DNA from: VBDM01 sp035651815
Lineage (GTDB): Bacteria; Pseudomonadota; Gammaproteobacteria; Burkholderiales; SG8-39
Reading direction: 5' to 3'
Assembly: GCA_035651815.1 (NCBI GenBank)
Contig: DASRFB010000133.1
Coordinates: 1 to 64,000, forward strand
Length of the DNA: 64,000 bases
Part shown: piece after piece, positions 16,347 through 24,663 of the stretch
How the letters are laid out: every line of letters begins with the position of its first letter
How positions within the stretch are numbered: position 1 is the stretch's first letter
The notes under the pieces: generated by a model
Told to the model about the DNA's origin: nothing
Seen by the model: only the letters and a program-made list of their open reading frames with translations
The model's database searches: none
Translations under genes and position numbers: made by a program

Positions 16347-17120
16347 TCACGATCCGCCGCGCGCCACCGCGCGCACGCCGGCAAGCGTCTGCCGGAGATG
16401 CTCCTCGAGCAGGCGTGCCGCCTCGCGCGCCCGCCCCGCGAGCGCCGCGTCGCGGATCGGCCCGTGCTCCCCGACGACGTCGTGATGGCCGACGCCCTCC
16501 GGCGCCGCGAACGCGAGCAGCGCGTAGCGCTGCGAGTGGTCCGCGAGAAGCGACGTCAAGCGCAGGAGCCAGCGCGATCGGCAGCGCGCGAGCAGCGTCG
16601 CGTGGAACTCGGCGTGGCGGTCGACGGCCTCGACCAGATCGCGCGGGAGCCTGCCCGGACCGCCGTTCGCGGCCACCAGGCGGTCATAGGCGGCCGCGAT
16701 CTGGGCGCGGTGCGCGTCGTCGGAATGCGCGAGCGAGTCGCGCAGCGCGCGCGGGTCGAGGAGCACGCGCAGCTCGTAGATCTCCCCCGCGTCGCGCGGC
16801 GAGACCGGCGCGACGCGCGCGCCGCGCTGCGGCTCGATCTCGATCAATCCCTGCGCCGCGAGGCGCTGCATCGCCTCGCGGAGCGGCGTCGCGCTGACCG
16901 CGAAGCGCTCGACGAGCGCCGCCGCGACGAGCCGCTCGCCCGGGGCGAGCTCGCCGGCGAGGATGGCCCGGCGCAGGCGGCGGTCGACCCAGTCGGCGCG
17001 CGTGTCCGGCGCGGCGCCGTCCTGCCGATCGGATGCGCGCGTCGGCGCGGTCGGTCTTCGGGTGTGGGCGGCGCGCCCCGACTCCTCCGCTTCCTCCATC
17101 GGCCTGCTCGCTCCTTCCAT
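16347..17120 (-). CDS. GntR family regulator, FCD (FadR/VanR) subgroup
   Basis: A 257-residue repressor-type regulator. The winged-helix domain (about 40-110) shows the GntR pattern LRRAILAGELAPGERLVAAALVERFAVSATPLREAMQRLAAQGL. The FCD ligand domain follows (EIYELRVLLDPRALR, then RHAEFHATLLARC with the metal-type His, and late EHGPIRDAALAG). It is divergent from the aromatic degradation operon, with a perfect 16-bp AT palindrome between them, so it most likely represses that operon and itself until an aromatic acid or pathway intermediate binds. The ATG at 17120 was chosen; a second ATG seven codons in is possible. Confidence 0.9.
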   Translation of the reverse strand: MEGASRPMEEAEESGRAAHTRRPTAPTRASDRQDGAAPDTRADWVDRRLRRAILAGELAPGERLVAAALVERFAVSATPLREAMQRLAAQGLIEIEPQRGARVAPVSPRDAGEIYELRVLLDPRALRDSLAHSDDAHRAQIAAAYDRLVAANGGPGRLPRDLVEAVDRHAEFHATLLARCRSRWLLRLTSLLADHSQRYALLAFAAPEGVGHHDVVGEHGPIRDAALAGRAREAARLLEEHLRQTLAGVRAVARGGS

Positions 17121-17147
17121 TGCTTTCCGCTCGAACGGCTTGACTCG

Positions 17148-17163
17148 ATAATTTATAAATTAT
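17148..17163. promoter_or_regulatory. Perfect 16-bp AT-only palindrome, probable GntR operator
   Basis: ATAATTTATAAATTAT reads the same on both strands and is strikingly AT-only in a very GC-rich sequence. It lies 14 bases before the FAH-family start codon and 27 bases before the gntR start, overlapping the likely -10 boxes of both. FCD-type GntR proteins bind short palindromes in exactly such divergent promoters. Confidence 0.7.
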
Positions 17164-17164
17164 A
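17159..17164 (-). promoter_or_regulatory. Consensus -10 box for gntR
   Basis: On the minus strand these six bases read TATAAT, the sigma-70 -10 consensus, overlapping one end of the palindrome. Transcription would start near 17150, giving a leader of about 30 bases before the regulator's ATG. No clear -35 box is visible upstream. Confidence 0.45.
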
Positions 17165-17177
17165 ACGGAGGAACGCA

Positions 17178-18077
17178 ATGAGGATCGCGAGGTTTCTCGA
17201 GGCCGGCCGCGAGTGCCACGGCGTCATCCGGGGCGACGACGTCTCCGACGTGAGCGGCTCTCCCGAGCTCGCCGGAGGCATTCCCGGGCTGCTCGCCGGC
17301 GGCTCGCGCGCGCTCGCTGCTCTCCACGACGCCGCAGCCCGGGCGCGCCGCGTTCCGCTCGCCGACGTCCGGCTCCTCGCCCCGATCGCGCGCCCGCCGA
17401 AGTTCCTCGCGATCGGCCTCAACTACGCCGACCACGTGAAGGAGGCCGGCCTCGAGCCGCCGACCTTCCCGGTCTTCTTCAACAAGCAGACGACGTGCGT
17501 CGTTGGACCCGGCGACGCGATCCATCGCCCGCGCGTGTCCGCGCTCCTCGACTACGAGGGCGAGCTCGGGGTCGTGATCGGCCGGCGCTGCCGGCACGTC
17601 CCGGCCGAGCGCGCTCGCGAGGTCATCGGCGGGTATCTGGTCGTGAACGACGTCACCGTGCGCGACTGGCAGTTCAAGGCGCCGACGATGACCCTCGGGA
17701 AGTCGTTCGACACCCACGGCCCGATCGGGCCCTGGCTCGTCACGGCGGACGAGATCGCCGACCCGCAGGACCTTCGCATCCGCACGTGGGTGAACGGCGA
17801 GCTCGTTCAGGACGCTTCGACGCGCGAGATGATCTTCGGCGTGGCCGAGCAGATCGCGACGCTCTCCACCGCCTTCACCCTCGAGCCGGGCGACGTGATC
17901 TCGACCGGCACGCCGGCCGGCGTCGGGATCGTCCGGAAGCCGATGCTGCTCTTGAAGGCCGGCGACGTCGTCCGGGTCGAGGTCGAAGGCGTCGGCGCGA
18001 TCGAGAACCCCGTGATCGACGAGCCCGAGGACACGGCGATCGGGATGATCGCCGACGAGCCGGGAGGACCGGAATGA
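17178..18077 (+). CDS. Fumarylacetoacetate hydrolase family protein
   Basis: A 299-residue member of the FAH family. Motifs include LAPIARPPKFLAIGLNYADHVKEAG, the metal-ligand stretch LDYEGELGVVIGRRC, NDVTVRDWQ, GKSFDTHGPIGPW and the ending ISTGTPAGVG. Family members hydrolyse or decarboxylate beta-dicarbonyl products, or act as hydratases in meta-cleavage pathways. GGAGG seven bases before the ATG at 17178 sets the start. It is the first gene of a three-gene operon in which each junction overlaps by four bases, placing it with a ring-cleaving dioxygenase-like protein and an aromatic hydroxylase. Exact step (hydrolase, hydratase or decarboxylase) cannot be told. Confidence 0.92.
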   Translation: MRIARFLEAGRECHGVIRGDDVSDVSGSPELAGGIPGLLAGGSRALAALHDAAARARRVPLADVRLLAPIARPPKFLAIGLNYADHVKEAGLEPPTFPVFFNKQTTCVVGPGDAIHRPRVSALLDYEGELGVVIGRRCRHVPAERAREVIGGYLVVNDVTVRDWQFKAPTMTLGKSFDTHGPIGPWLVTADEIADPQDLRIRTWVNGELVQDASTREMIFGVAEQIATLSTAFTLEPGDVISTGTPAGVGIVRKPMLLLKAGDVVRVEVEGVGAIENPVIDEPEDTAIGMIADEPGGPE

Positions 18078-18982
18078 GCATGCACCGACTGACGGCGATC
18101 GCGATCGGCGTTCCGGACGTCGCGCCGGTCGCCGCGTTCTATCGCGACTTCGGCCTCGCCGAGACGTCGCCCGGCGTCTTCGCGACGCGGGACGGCGGCG
18201 AGCAGCTCCGCCTCGTGCCGTCGCCGCGCCGGCGGCTCCTCGAGCTCGGCGTCGGCGTCGATCATCCCGACGACCTCGAGCGCATCGCGCGCTCGCTCGC
18301 CGCGCTCGGCGTGCCGGTGGAGCGCTCCGGCGACGACCGCATCGCGGCGCGCGACGCAGCGAGCGACGTGCAGGTCGTCGTCGCGATCGCCGAGCGCATC
18401 GCGCAGCCGCCGTCGCGCGAGGCACGGCTCAACCTCCCGGGCGTCGTCCGCCGGCGGAACGCGCGCGCCGACTCGTTCGCGCGCGCCGAGCGCGTCGCGC
18501 CGCGGAAGCTCGGGCACGTCGTCGTCGGGTCGCTCGACGCGGACGCGAGCCGGCGCTTCCTCTGCGAGGGCCTCGGGTTCGCGGTGAGCGACGAGATCCC
18601 CGGCGTCGGCGCGTTCCTCCGGTGCTCGACCGATCACCACAACGTCCTCGTGCAGACCGCGCCGATCGCGTTCCTCCACCACACGGCGTGGGAGGTCGAC
18701 GACGTCGACGACGTCGGCCGCGGCGCGAAGGCGATGATCGACGCCGATCCGTCGCGCCACGTGTGGGGCCTCGGCCGCCACTACCTCGGCTCGAATTATT
18801 TCTGGTACCTGCGCGACCCCGCCGGCAACTTCGCCGAGTACTACTCCGACCTCGACGTCATCGACGACGCCGCGCTCTGGCGCCCGGAGCCGGCGCGCGG
18901 CATGGCGGGTCTGTACTCGTGGGGACCGCCCGTGCCGGGCGAGTTCCTCGCGCCGCCCGACCTCGTCGCCTCGGCCGCGTGA
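18074..18982 (+). CDS. Extradiol ring-cleavage dioxygenase-like VOC protein
   Basis: A 302-residue protein with two VOC modules, the layout of type I extradiol dioxygenases such as 2,3-dihydroxybiphenyl or catechol 2,3-dioxygenases. The C-terminal module carries the iron-ligand candidates: His in KLGHVVVGSLD, His in AFLHHTAWEVDD and Glu in PAGNFAEYYSD. The N-terminal module is short and lacks them, as in the family. ATG at 18074 overlaps the upstream stop (ATGA). Its position between the FAH-family protein and an MhpA-like hydroxylase suggests that it opens a catechol-type ring. The aromatic substrate is unknown. Confidence 0.85.
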   Translation: MSMHRLTAIAIGVPDVAPVAAFYRDFGLAETSPGVFATRDGGEQLRLVPSPRRRLLELGVGVDHPDDLERIARSLAALGVPVERSGDDRIAARDAASDVQVVVAIAERIAQPPSREARLNLPGVVRRRNARADSFARAERVAPRKLGHVVVGSLDADASRRFLCEGLGFAVSDEIPGVGAFLRCSTDHHNVLVQTAPIAFLHHTAWEVDDVDDVGRGAKAMIDADPSRHVWGLGRHYLGSNYFWYLRDPAGNFAEYYSDLDVIDDAALWRPEPARGMAGLYSWGPPVPGEFLAPPDLVASAA

Positions 18983-20502
18983 GCGACCCGTTGGCCGCTT
19001 CGGCGATCGACGATCCGGTCGACGTCGCGATCGTCGGGCTCGGGCCCGTCGGCGCCGCGGCGGCGTGCCTGCTCGCGCAGCGCGGCCTCACGGTGGCCGC
19101 GTTCGAGCGCGAGAAGAGCGTCTACCACATGCCGCGCGCCGCCCACTTCGACGCGGAGATCATGCGCGTCTGGCAGGCGATCGGCCTGACCGACGCGCTC
19201 GCGTCGTGCACGACCCACATCCCCGGCATGCACCTCGTGAACGCCGAGGGCCGGAAGCTCCTGGGCTTCGACACGTCGGTCGAGGTCGGACCGCTCGGCT
19301 GGCCGCCCGACACGATGTTCCACCAGCCGGACCTCGAGACCGCCCTCCGCGGCCGCGCGCGCGAGCTCGGGGTCGCGATGCACCTCGGGTGGGAGGCGGT
19401 GGACATCGACCCGGGACGCGCGTGCGGCGGCGAGGTGCGCGTGCTCCTGCGGAACGTCGACGGCGGCGCCGAGCGTGCGGTCCGGGCACGCTGGCTGCTC
19501 GGATGCGACGGTGCGCGCTCCCTCGTGCGGAGCGCGATCGGCGGCGCGCTCGAGGACCTGCGCTGCGATCAGCCGTGGCTCGTCGTCGACGTGATCCTGA
19601 AGCGGCCGGTCGAGCTCCCGCGCGTCGCCGTCCAGTACTGCGATCCGGCGCGCCCGGCGACGTTCGTCCCGATGCCCGGCGCGCGCCGGCGCTGGGAGTT
19701 CATGCTGATGCCCGGCGATACGCGCGAGTCGATGGAGCGACCGGAGCGCGTCCGCGAGCTCGTCGCGCCGTGGGTCCGGCCGGAGGACGTCGAGGTCGAG
19801 CGCGCGGTCGTCTACACGTTCCACGCCTGCCTGGCCGCGCCGTGGCGGAAGGGACGCCTGTTCCTCCTCGGCGACGCCGCGCACCAGATGCCGCCCTTCC
19901 TCGGCCAGGGGATGTGCGCCGGCGTCCGCGACGCCGCGAACCTCTCCTGGAAGCTCGACCTCGTCGCGCGCGGGCTCGCCGCCGAAGCGCTGCTCGACTC
20001 GTACGAGCGCGAGCGCTCGCCGCACGTCCGCGCCGTGATCGACCTCGCGGTCCGGACGGGAGGGATCATCCAGACGACCGACCCGGCGCTCGCGGCCGTG
20101 CGCGACGCGCACTTCCTCGGACCGGATGCGCCGTCGCTCCGCCCGGAGCCGCTGCCGTCGCTCGCGGACGGCATCGTGCGCGCGGGCGACCCGTCGGCGG
20201 GCCGAGTCGTGCCGCAGCCGCGCGACGAGACGGGAGCGCGCCTCGACGACCGCCTGGGCCCCGGCTTCGCAATCGTCTGCCGTCGCGATCCGCGCGGCGG
20301 CATGCGGGAAGAATCGCTCCGCTTCTGGGACCGCCTCGGCGCGCGCTTCGTCGCGACCGGCGCGCTCGACATCTGGCTCGCGTCGCACGGCGCGACCGCC
20401 GTCGTCGTGCGGCCCGATCGCTACGCGTTCGGCGCCGCGACCGGCGCCCACGACCTGGACGCCGTCACCGACGACCTGCGCGCTCGGCTCGAGCGTCCCT
20501 GA
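18979..20502 (+). CDS. FAD-dependent aromatic monooxygenase, MhpA-like
   Basis: A 507-residue class A flavoprotein hydroxylase. The N-terminal Rossmann motif is VAIVGLGPVGAAAACLLAQRG, DG motif LLGCDGARSLVRSAIG, and FAD-ribityl motif LLGDAAHQMPPFLGQGMCAG, followed by the C-terminal thioredoxin-like domain of the PheA/MhpA group. Such enzymes hydroxylate phenolic acids (for example 3-hydroxyphenylpropionate) to catechols using NAD(P)H and oxygen. The GTG at 18979 overlaps the previous stop. With the dioxygenase-like and FAH-family proteins this completes a hydroxylation, ring opening and product-processing sequence. A GC-rich hairpin directly follows the stop. Confidence 0.92.
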   Translation: MSDPLAASAIDDPVDVAIVGLGPVGAAAACLLAQRGLTVAAFEREKSVYHMPRAAHFDAEIMRVWQAIGLTDALASCTTHIPGMHLVNAEGRKLLGFDTSVEVGPLGWPPDTMFHQPDLETALRGRARELGVAMHLGWEAVDIDPGRACGGEVRVLLRNVDGGAERAVRARWLLGCDGARSLVRSAIGGALEDLRCDQPWLVVDVILKRPVELPRVAVQYCDPARPATFVPMPGARRRWEFMLMPGDTRESMERPERVRELVAPWVRPEDVEVERAVVYTFHACLAAPWRKGRLFLLGDAAHQMPPFLGQGMCAGVRDAANLSWKLDLVARGLAAEALLDSYERERSPHVRAVIDLAVRTGGIIQTTDPALAAVRDAHFLGPDAPSLRPEPLPSLADGIVRAGDPSAGRVVPQPRDETGARLDDRLGPGFAIVCRRDPRGGMREESLRFWDRLGARFVATGALDIWLASHGATAVVVRPDRYAFGAATGAHDLDAVTDDLRARLERP

Positions 20503-20503
20503 C

Positions 20504-20521
20504 GCGCGCCGCCCGGCGCGC
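20504..20521. terminator. GC hairpin after the aromatic operon
   Basis: GCGCGCC (20504-20510) and GGCGCGC (20515-20521) form a perfect seven-base stem with a four-base loop, two bases after the hydroxylase stop and before the convergent unknown gene. There is no T-run, so termination is inferred from stem strength and position. Confidence 0.45.
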
Positions 20522-20561
20522 GAGCGCCGTCGGCGTGCATTCGTCCGCGGCGACCGCCGCG

Positions 20562-21116
20562 CTACGATGCCTGCGTCTGGTCGGGCGGCACGGGGATCTG
20601 GATCGGTCGCGTGACGACGCGTCCGTTCTCGCACCGCACGACCCACATCGAATCGCTCGGCACGGTCGGGACGAAGCACGGGAACTGCGGCGTGTGGAAC
20701 ATGACGACGAGGCACTCGCTCAGCTGCGAGATCGTCATCTCCCAGCGGGTCGTGTTCTGGTCGCCCGAGATCACCCACAAGAACTCGACGGGCAGGCCGG
20801 TCTCCTTGAACTTCCGGCACACCGCGAGGAGCCCTTCCCGCATGACGGACTCGGTGTCGATCGCGGGCCAGAACCCGCCGCCGGCAGGATCGTTCAGCCA
20901 GTCGCGCTTGACGTGCTCGGCCTGCGCGTCGCTCTTGTAGAAGCCCATGTCGCGCGCGATCCGGACGAGCTTGTTCTCGGCCTTCGTGGGGTCCGCCTGG
21001 AGACGCGAGATCATCTGATCGAGGAGGGGATTTCGATGCGCGCCCTTCAGGCGCGAGGCGCGCGCGAACCGTCCGAACACGGGCGCCTTCACCAGCAGAT
21101 CGGGCATTCCGGGCAT
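20562..21116 (-). CDS. Hypothetical protein, last gene of the cyclase operon
   Basis: A 184-residue protein I do not recognise. It has no signal peptide or membrane segment. The middle (FWPAIDTESVMREGLLAVCRKFK, then LPVEFLWVISGDQNTTRWEM) and the hydrophobic strand LVVMFHTPQFPCFVPTVP suggest an alpha/beta domain. The ATG at 21116 is preceded by GAGGAGCGAAGCC, a good ribosome site; a longer in-frame reading frame upstream is Ser/Arg-rich and unlikely. It lies 52 bases downstream of the adenylate-cyclase regulator on the same strand and is probably co-transcribed, so it could be an effector or partner of that signalling protein. Confidence 0.72.
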   Translation of the reverse strand: MPGMPDLLVKAPVFGRFARASRLKGAHRNPLLDQMISRLQADPTKAENKLVRIARDMGFYKSDAQAEHVKRDWLNDPAGGGFWPAIDTESVMREGLLAVCRKFKETGLPVEFLWVISGDQNTTRWEMTISQLSECLVVMFHTPQFPCFVPTVPSDSMWVVRCENGRVVTRPIQIPVPPDQTQAS

Positions 21117-21168
21117 GGCTTCGCTCCTCTTTCGGAGAGGCGGCGTGCCTCTCGTGCTGTCGACCGCA

Positions 21169-24100
21169 TCAGGCGGATTGCCAGCGCACCTCGAATGCGT
21201 GAACGCGCTTCGCGAAGCCCCGGAGCGCGATGCGGCCACGGTCGACGAAGGAAATCGATTTTCCGCGCGCGAGGCTCCGGACGACGTCCGAAACCAGGAT
21301 CTCCCCGGGTCGCGCACGCGCGCACAGGCGGGCCGCGGCGTTCACCGCGACCCCGTACAGGTCGCCGCCCTCGGCGAGCGGCTCGCCGGCGTTGAGCCCG
21401 ATGCGCACCGCGAGGTCGGCGTCGGCGATCGTGACGTTGCGCTCCGTGATCGCGCGCTGGATGGAGATCGCGCAGTCGATCGCGACGCCGACCGACGGGA
21501 ACGACGCCATGATGCCGTCGCCGGTGTGCTTGATCTCGGCCCCGGCGGAACGCTCGAGACACTCGCGAACGATCGCGTCGTGCGCCCGCAGGATGGCTCG
21601 CGCGCCGTCGTCGCCGAGCCGCTCGAAGAGGCCGGCCGACCCGACGACGTCGGTGAAGAGAATCGTTCGGAGCGGCTGGTGCTCGTCGTGGTGCTCGTCG
21701 CTCGCCGGGACGTCGGACGCCGGCGTCGCGGCGTCGGGCGTCGGGGTCGGCGCGGCCGGAAGCCCTGTGGCAGCGGCGGGCGCGCGCCGCCCCGCCTCCA
21801 GGCGCTGCCCGAGCCTTTCCGCCGCGCGGATGGATGGCACCATCGCGAGATCCTGGAAAAGCGGCCGAGCGCGAGCGACGAGCTCGGTCGCGCGGCCCCG
21901 ATCGCCGCGCCGGCCCCGCTCCGCGAGCATCTCCGCCAGCCCGAGGAGCGACAGCGCGAGCTCGGGTCGCGCGCCGCGCGCCGCCGTCTGCTCGATCGCG
22001 GCGCCGAACCAGTTCTCGCCGGCGTCCCAGCGCCGGCAGAGCGCGGACGCGACCCCGAGGACGCGCGCGATCGAGACCACCCATCCGCTCGCGAACACGA
22101 CGCCGCGTTCCGCGGCGCGCGCGAGGCTGTCCGATGCGGCGTCGGCGATCCCCGGCGAGCCGCAGACCACCGCGATCTCGACGAGCGCGGCCAGGACCGA
22201 GAGACCGTAGACGTCGGCCGCCTCGTTCGCCCCGATCGTCTGCTGCGGCAGCGCGCCGACCCGCTCGCGGAGCCGCACGCCCGCATCGCTCGAGTCGTCG
22301 GCCCACGCGGCCACGAGCTGGCAGTAGAGGTACGTCGCGGTCTGGAGGGCGGGACCGGGATCGTCGAAGACCTGGCCGGCCTCGACCAGCAGGCGGAGAG
22401 CTTCGTCGGCTTCGCCGAACGCGCCGCGGAGCGCGCGGGCGCGCGCGAGCGCCGGCAGCACCGTCGGACCCGCCCACGGGTATCCCGATCGCCGCAGCAG
22501 GGTCATCGCCTGCTGGGCATGGCGCTCCGTCGCCGCGAAGTCGCCGCGCGCGAGCGCGACGCACGCGACCGCTCCTTCCGCGAGCGACTGATCGCCCCAG
22601 TCGTGCAGCGCTCGCGTGAGCTCCCTGCCCTCGCGGGCGCGCGCCTCCGCTTCGTCGAGCCGCCCGAGCCAGAGGAGCGCGAGGGGCATGCGCTGCACCA
22701 TCTGGCTGTCGAGCCAGCGATCGCTGGTCCGTCGCGCGTGTTCGCGGCCCGACGCGAGGTGCTCGAGCGAGCGAGCGGGCTGCATGGTCTGGCTGCAGAC
22801 GAGAGCGAGCGCGCGGTGCGCTTCCGCGCAGAGGACGTCGTTGTTCGACTTCTCGCCGATCGCGAGCGCCCTGCGGGCCGCTTCCTCGGCGGCCTCCGCC
22901 CGGCGTGCGGTCCAGAACACCTGCGCGAGCTCCGCCGATACGAATCCGCTCAGCACGTCGTCGACGCCCGTGAGCCGCTTCCGCACGTCCTCGAGCGGCG
23001 CGGGGTCGATGAGCGTGCCGTAGGCGACGGAGGCGAGCGTGAACTGCGCGCGCGTCCGGCCCATGAGCGCGCGCGCGAGCCCGCGCGCGTCGCCGATCCG
23101 ACCAAAGATGTCCACGGCGTGCCCGTACTGGTCGATGCACGGGCCCCCGTCCTGGTCGCGGAAGTGCGCGAGCCCGGCGTGCTCGTGGAGCTCGGCGCGC
23201 GCACGATCGTCGAGCAGCGCGCCGGCCGCTCCGCTCGCGTCGGCCTCGAGCGCGGCGCGGTAGTAGCGGGCGGCGTCGCTCCAGGCGGCCTGCGCGAACG
23301 CGCGGTCGCCCGCGCGCCGCGCGTGGTGGAGCAGGCGCCCGCCGTTCACCACCGGCCCTGCGGCGACGAGGTGATGGGCGATCTCGAGCACGTGCTCGTC
23401 GGCGCGACCGCCGTGGAGCTCCGCGAGCGCGTCCGCGATGCGCGCGTGCAGCAGCTGGCGCTGTGACGCCGGCGGCTCGGCGTAGAGGACCTGCCGGATG
23501 AGCGGGTGGACGAACTGGAAGCCGCGTCCGTCGCTCGCGATCAGGTGGCGCGCGAGCGCCTCGTCGAGATCCGCGAGCACCTCGGCCTCGCGCTTCCCGG
23601 CGACCGCGCACAGGGTCCGGAGCGAGAACGCGTCGCCGACGAACGCGGCGAGCGTGAGCACCGACCGGCAGCGCTCGCCGAGCTCGCGCGTGCGCACCGC
23701 GATCGCACCGGCGAGGTCGGGCGGGAGCACCACGTCGAGCGCGGAGACCATCGACGCCGATCGCCCACCGCGCTCGTCGATCGCGCCCCGGCGCACGAGG
23801 TGGTGCACGACCTCCTGGACGAACAGCGGATTGCCGCACGTCGCCTCGCTCACGAGGGCGATCATCTGGTGCGAGGGACGTCGAAGCCCGAGGCCGCGCA
23901 CGAGGTCGGTGACCTCCGCCTCGCTGAGACCGGCGAGATCGAGGGTGTGGCACACCTCCTCGCGCCGGAAGCGCGCGAAGGCGCGCGCGAGGCGGTCGCT
24001 CTCTGCGACCGGTCGCAGCGAGCCGACGACGAGGAGCGGAAGCGGCTCCCCGCCCGCGGCGTCGGCGACCGTGAACACGAGGTGCGAGAACAGCTCGAGC

Positions 24101-24663
24101 GACGGCTGGTCCACCCAGTGGAGGTCGTCCAGCAAAAAGACCGATGGCTGCTTCCGCGCGAGCTCGACGATCGCTCGCGAGGCGGCGAGCACGAGACGCA
24201 CCTGATCCGCGCTGCGCCAGGGCCCCGCCCGCTCCGCCGGCGCGGCCGCCCCGCCGCCCAGGAGCTCGCGGAACGCCACGGCGTCGCGGCCCAGGGCGCT
24301 TTCGACCTCCGGCCGCATTTCGCGCAGCCGACCGGCGAGAGCCTCCATGATCGGCAGGAACGGCAGCGTGAGGTCCTCGTAGCCCCGCCCCGCGAAGACC
24401 GCGCTGCCGTGCGCGCGGGCGGTCGCCGCCAGCTCGCGCACGAGGCGCGTCTTGCCGATGCCGGCGTCGCCGACCACGAGGGCGACCTGCGGGCGGCCGG
24501 CGCGCGCGTCGTCGAGCCAGCCGACGAGCTGGTCGACCTCGCGCCGGCGGCCGACGAACGGCGGCGCACTCCGCACGCGAGCTACCGGCGCGGTACTTCC
24601 GGCCCACGACGACGGCGGCGAAGGACTCACGCTCGGCTCCGGACCAACGGACGCCTTCTTCAA
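21169..24663 (-). CDS. AAA ATPase - TPR - adenylate/guanylate cyclase signalling protein
   Basis: A 1164-residue multidomain regulator. Residues 65-72 (GDAGIGKT) are Walker A of an AAA/STAND ATPase, with Walker B in SVFLLDDLHWVDQPS near residue 180. About 400-960 is a long helical repeat region of TPR type. Residues 998-1164 are a class III nucleotide cyclase domain, with metal Asp in ILFTDVVGSAGLF (D1005) and in HTGDGIMASFP (D1049). Usually the cyclase is at the N-terminus in such proteins; here it is C-terminal. The start is a TTG at 24663 overlapping the preceding TGA (TTGA), with no ribosome site of its own, implying coupled translation; a GTG near codon 12 is the alternative. Confidence 0.88.
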   Translation of the reverse strand: MKKASVGPEPSVSPSPPSSWAGSTAPVARVRSAPPFVGRRREVDQLVGWLDDARAGRPQVALVVGDAGIGKTRLVRELAATARAHGSAVFAGRGYEDLTLPFLPIMEALAGRLREMRPEVESALGRDAVAFRELLGGGAAAPAERAGPWRSADQVRLVLAASRAIVELARKQPSVFLLDDLHWVDQPSLELFSHLVFTVADAAGGEPLPLLVVGSLRPVAESDRLARAFARFRREEVCHTLDLAGLSEAEVTDLVRGLGLRRPSHQMIALVSEATCGNPLFVQEVVHHLVRRGAIDERGGRSASMVSALDVVLPPDLAGAIAVRTRELGERCRSVLTLAAFVGDAFSLRTLCAVAGKREAEVLADLDEALARHLIASDGRGFQFVHPLIRQVLYAEPPASQRQLLHARIADALAELHGGRADEHVLEIAHHLVAAGPVVNGGRLLHHARRAGDRAFAQAAWSDAARYYRAALEADASGAAGALLDDRARAELHEHAGLAHFRDQDGGPCIDQYGHAVDIFGRIGDARGLARALMGRTRAQFTLASVAYGTLIDPAPLEDVRKRLTGVDDVLSGFVSAELAQVFWTARRAEAAEEAARRALAIGEKSNNDVLCAEAHRALALVCSQTMQPARSLEHLASGREHARRTSDRWLDSQMVQRMPLALLWLGRLDEAEARAREGRELTRALHDWGDQSLAEGAVACVALARGDFAATERHAQQAMTLLRRSGYPWAGPTVLPALARARALRGAFGEADEALRLLVEAGQVFDDPGPALQTATYLYCQLVAAWADDSSDAGVRLRERVGALPQQTIGANEAADVYGLSVLAALVEIAVVCGSPGIADAASDSLARAAERGVVFASGWVVSIARVLGVASALCRRWDAGENWFGAAIEQTAARGARPELALSLLGLAEMLAERGRRGDRGRATELVARARPLFQDLAMVPSIRAAERLGQRLEAGRRAPAAATGLPAAPTPTPDAATPASDVPASDEHHDEHQPLRTILFTDVVGSAGLFERLGDDGARAILRAHDAIVRECLERSAGAEIKHTGDGIMASFPSVGVAIDCAISIQRAITERNVTIADADLAVRIGLNAGEPLAEGGDLYGVAVNAAARLCARARPGEILVSDVVRSLARGKSISFVDRGRIALRGFAKRVHAFEVRWQSA

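Noticed and set aside
21089..24607. Open frame of 1172 codons inside the cyclase gene region
   Set aside because: It is a shifted frame of the ATPase-TPR-cyclase gene, without any recognisable motif.
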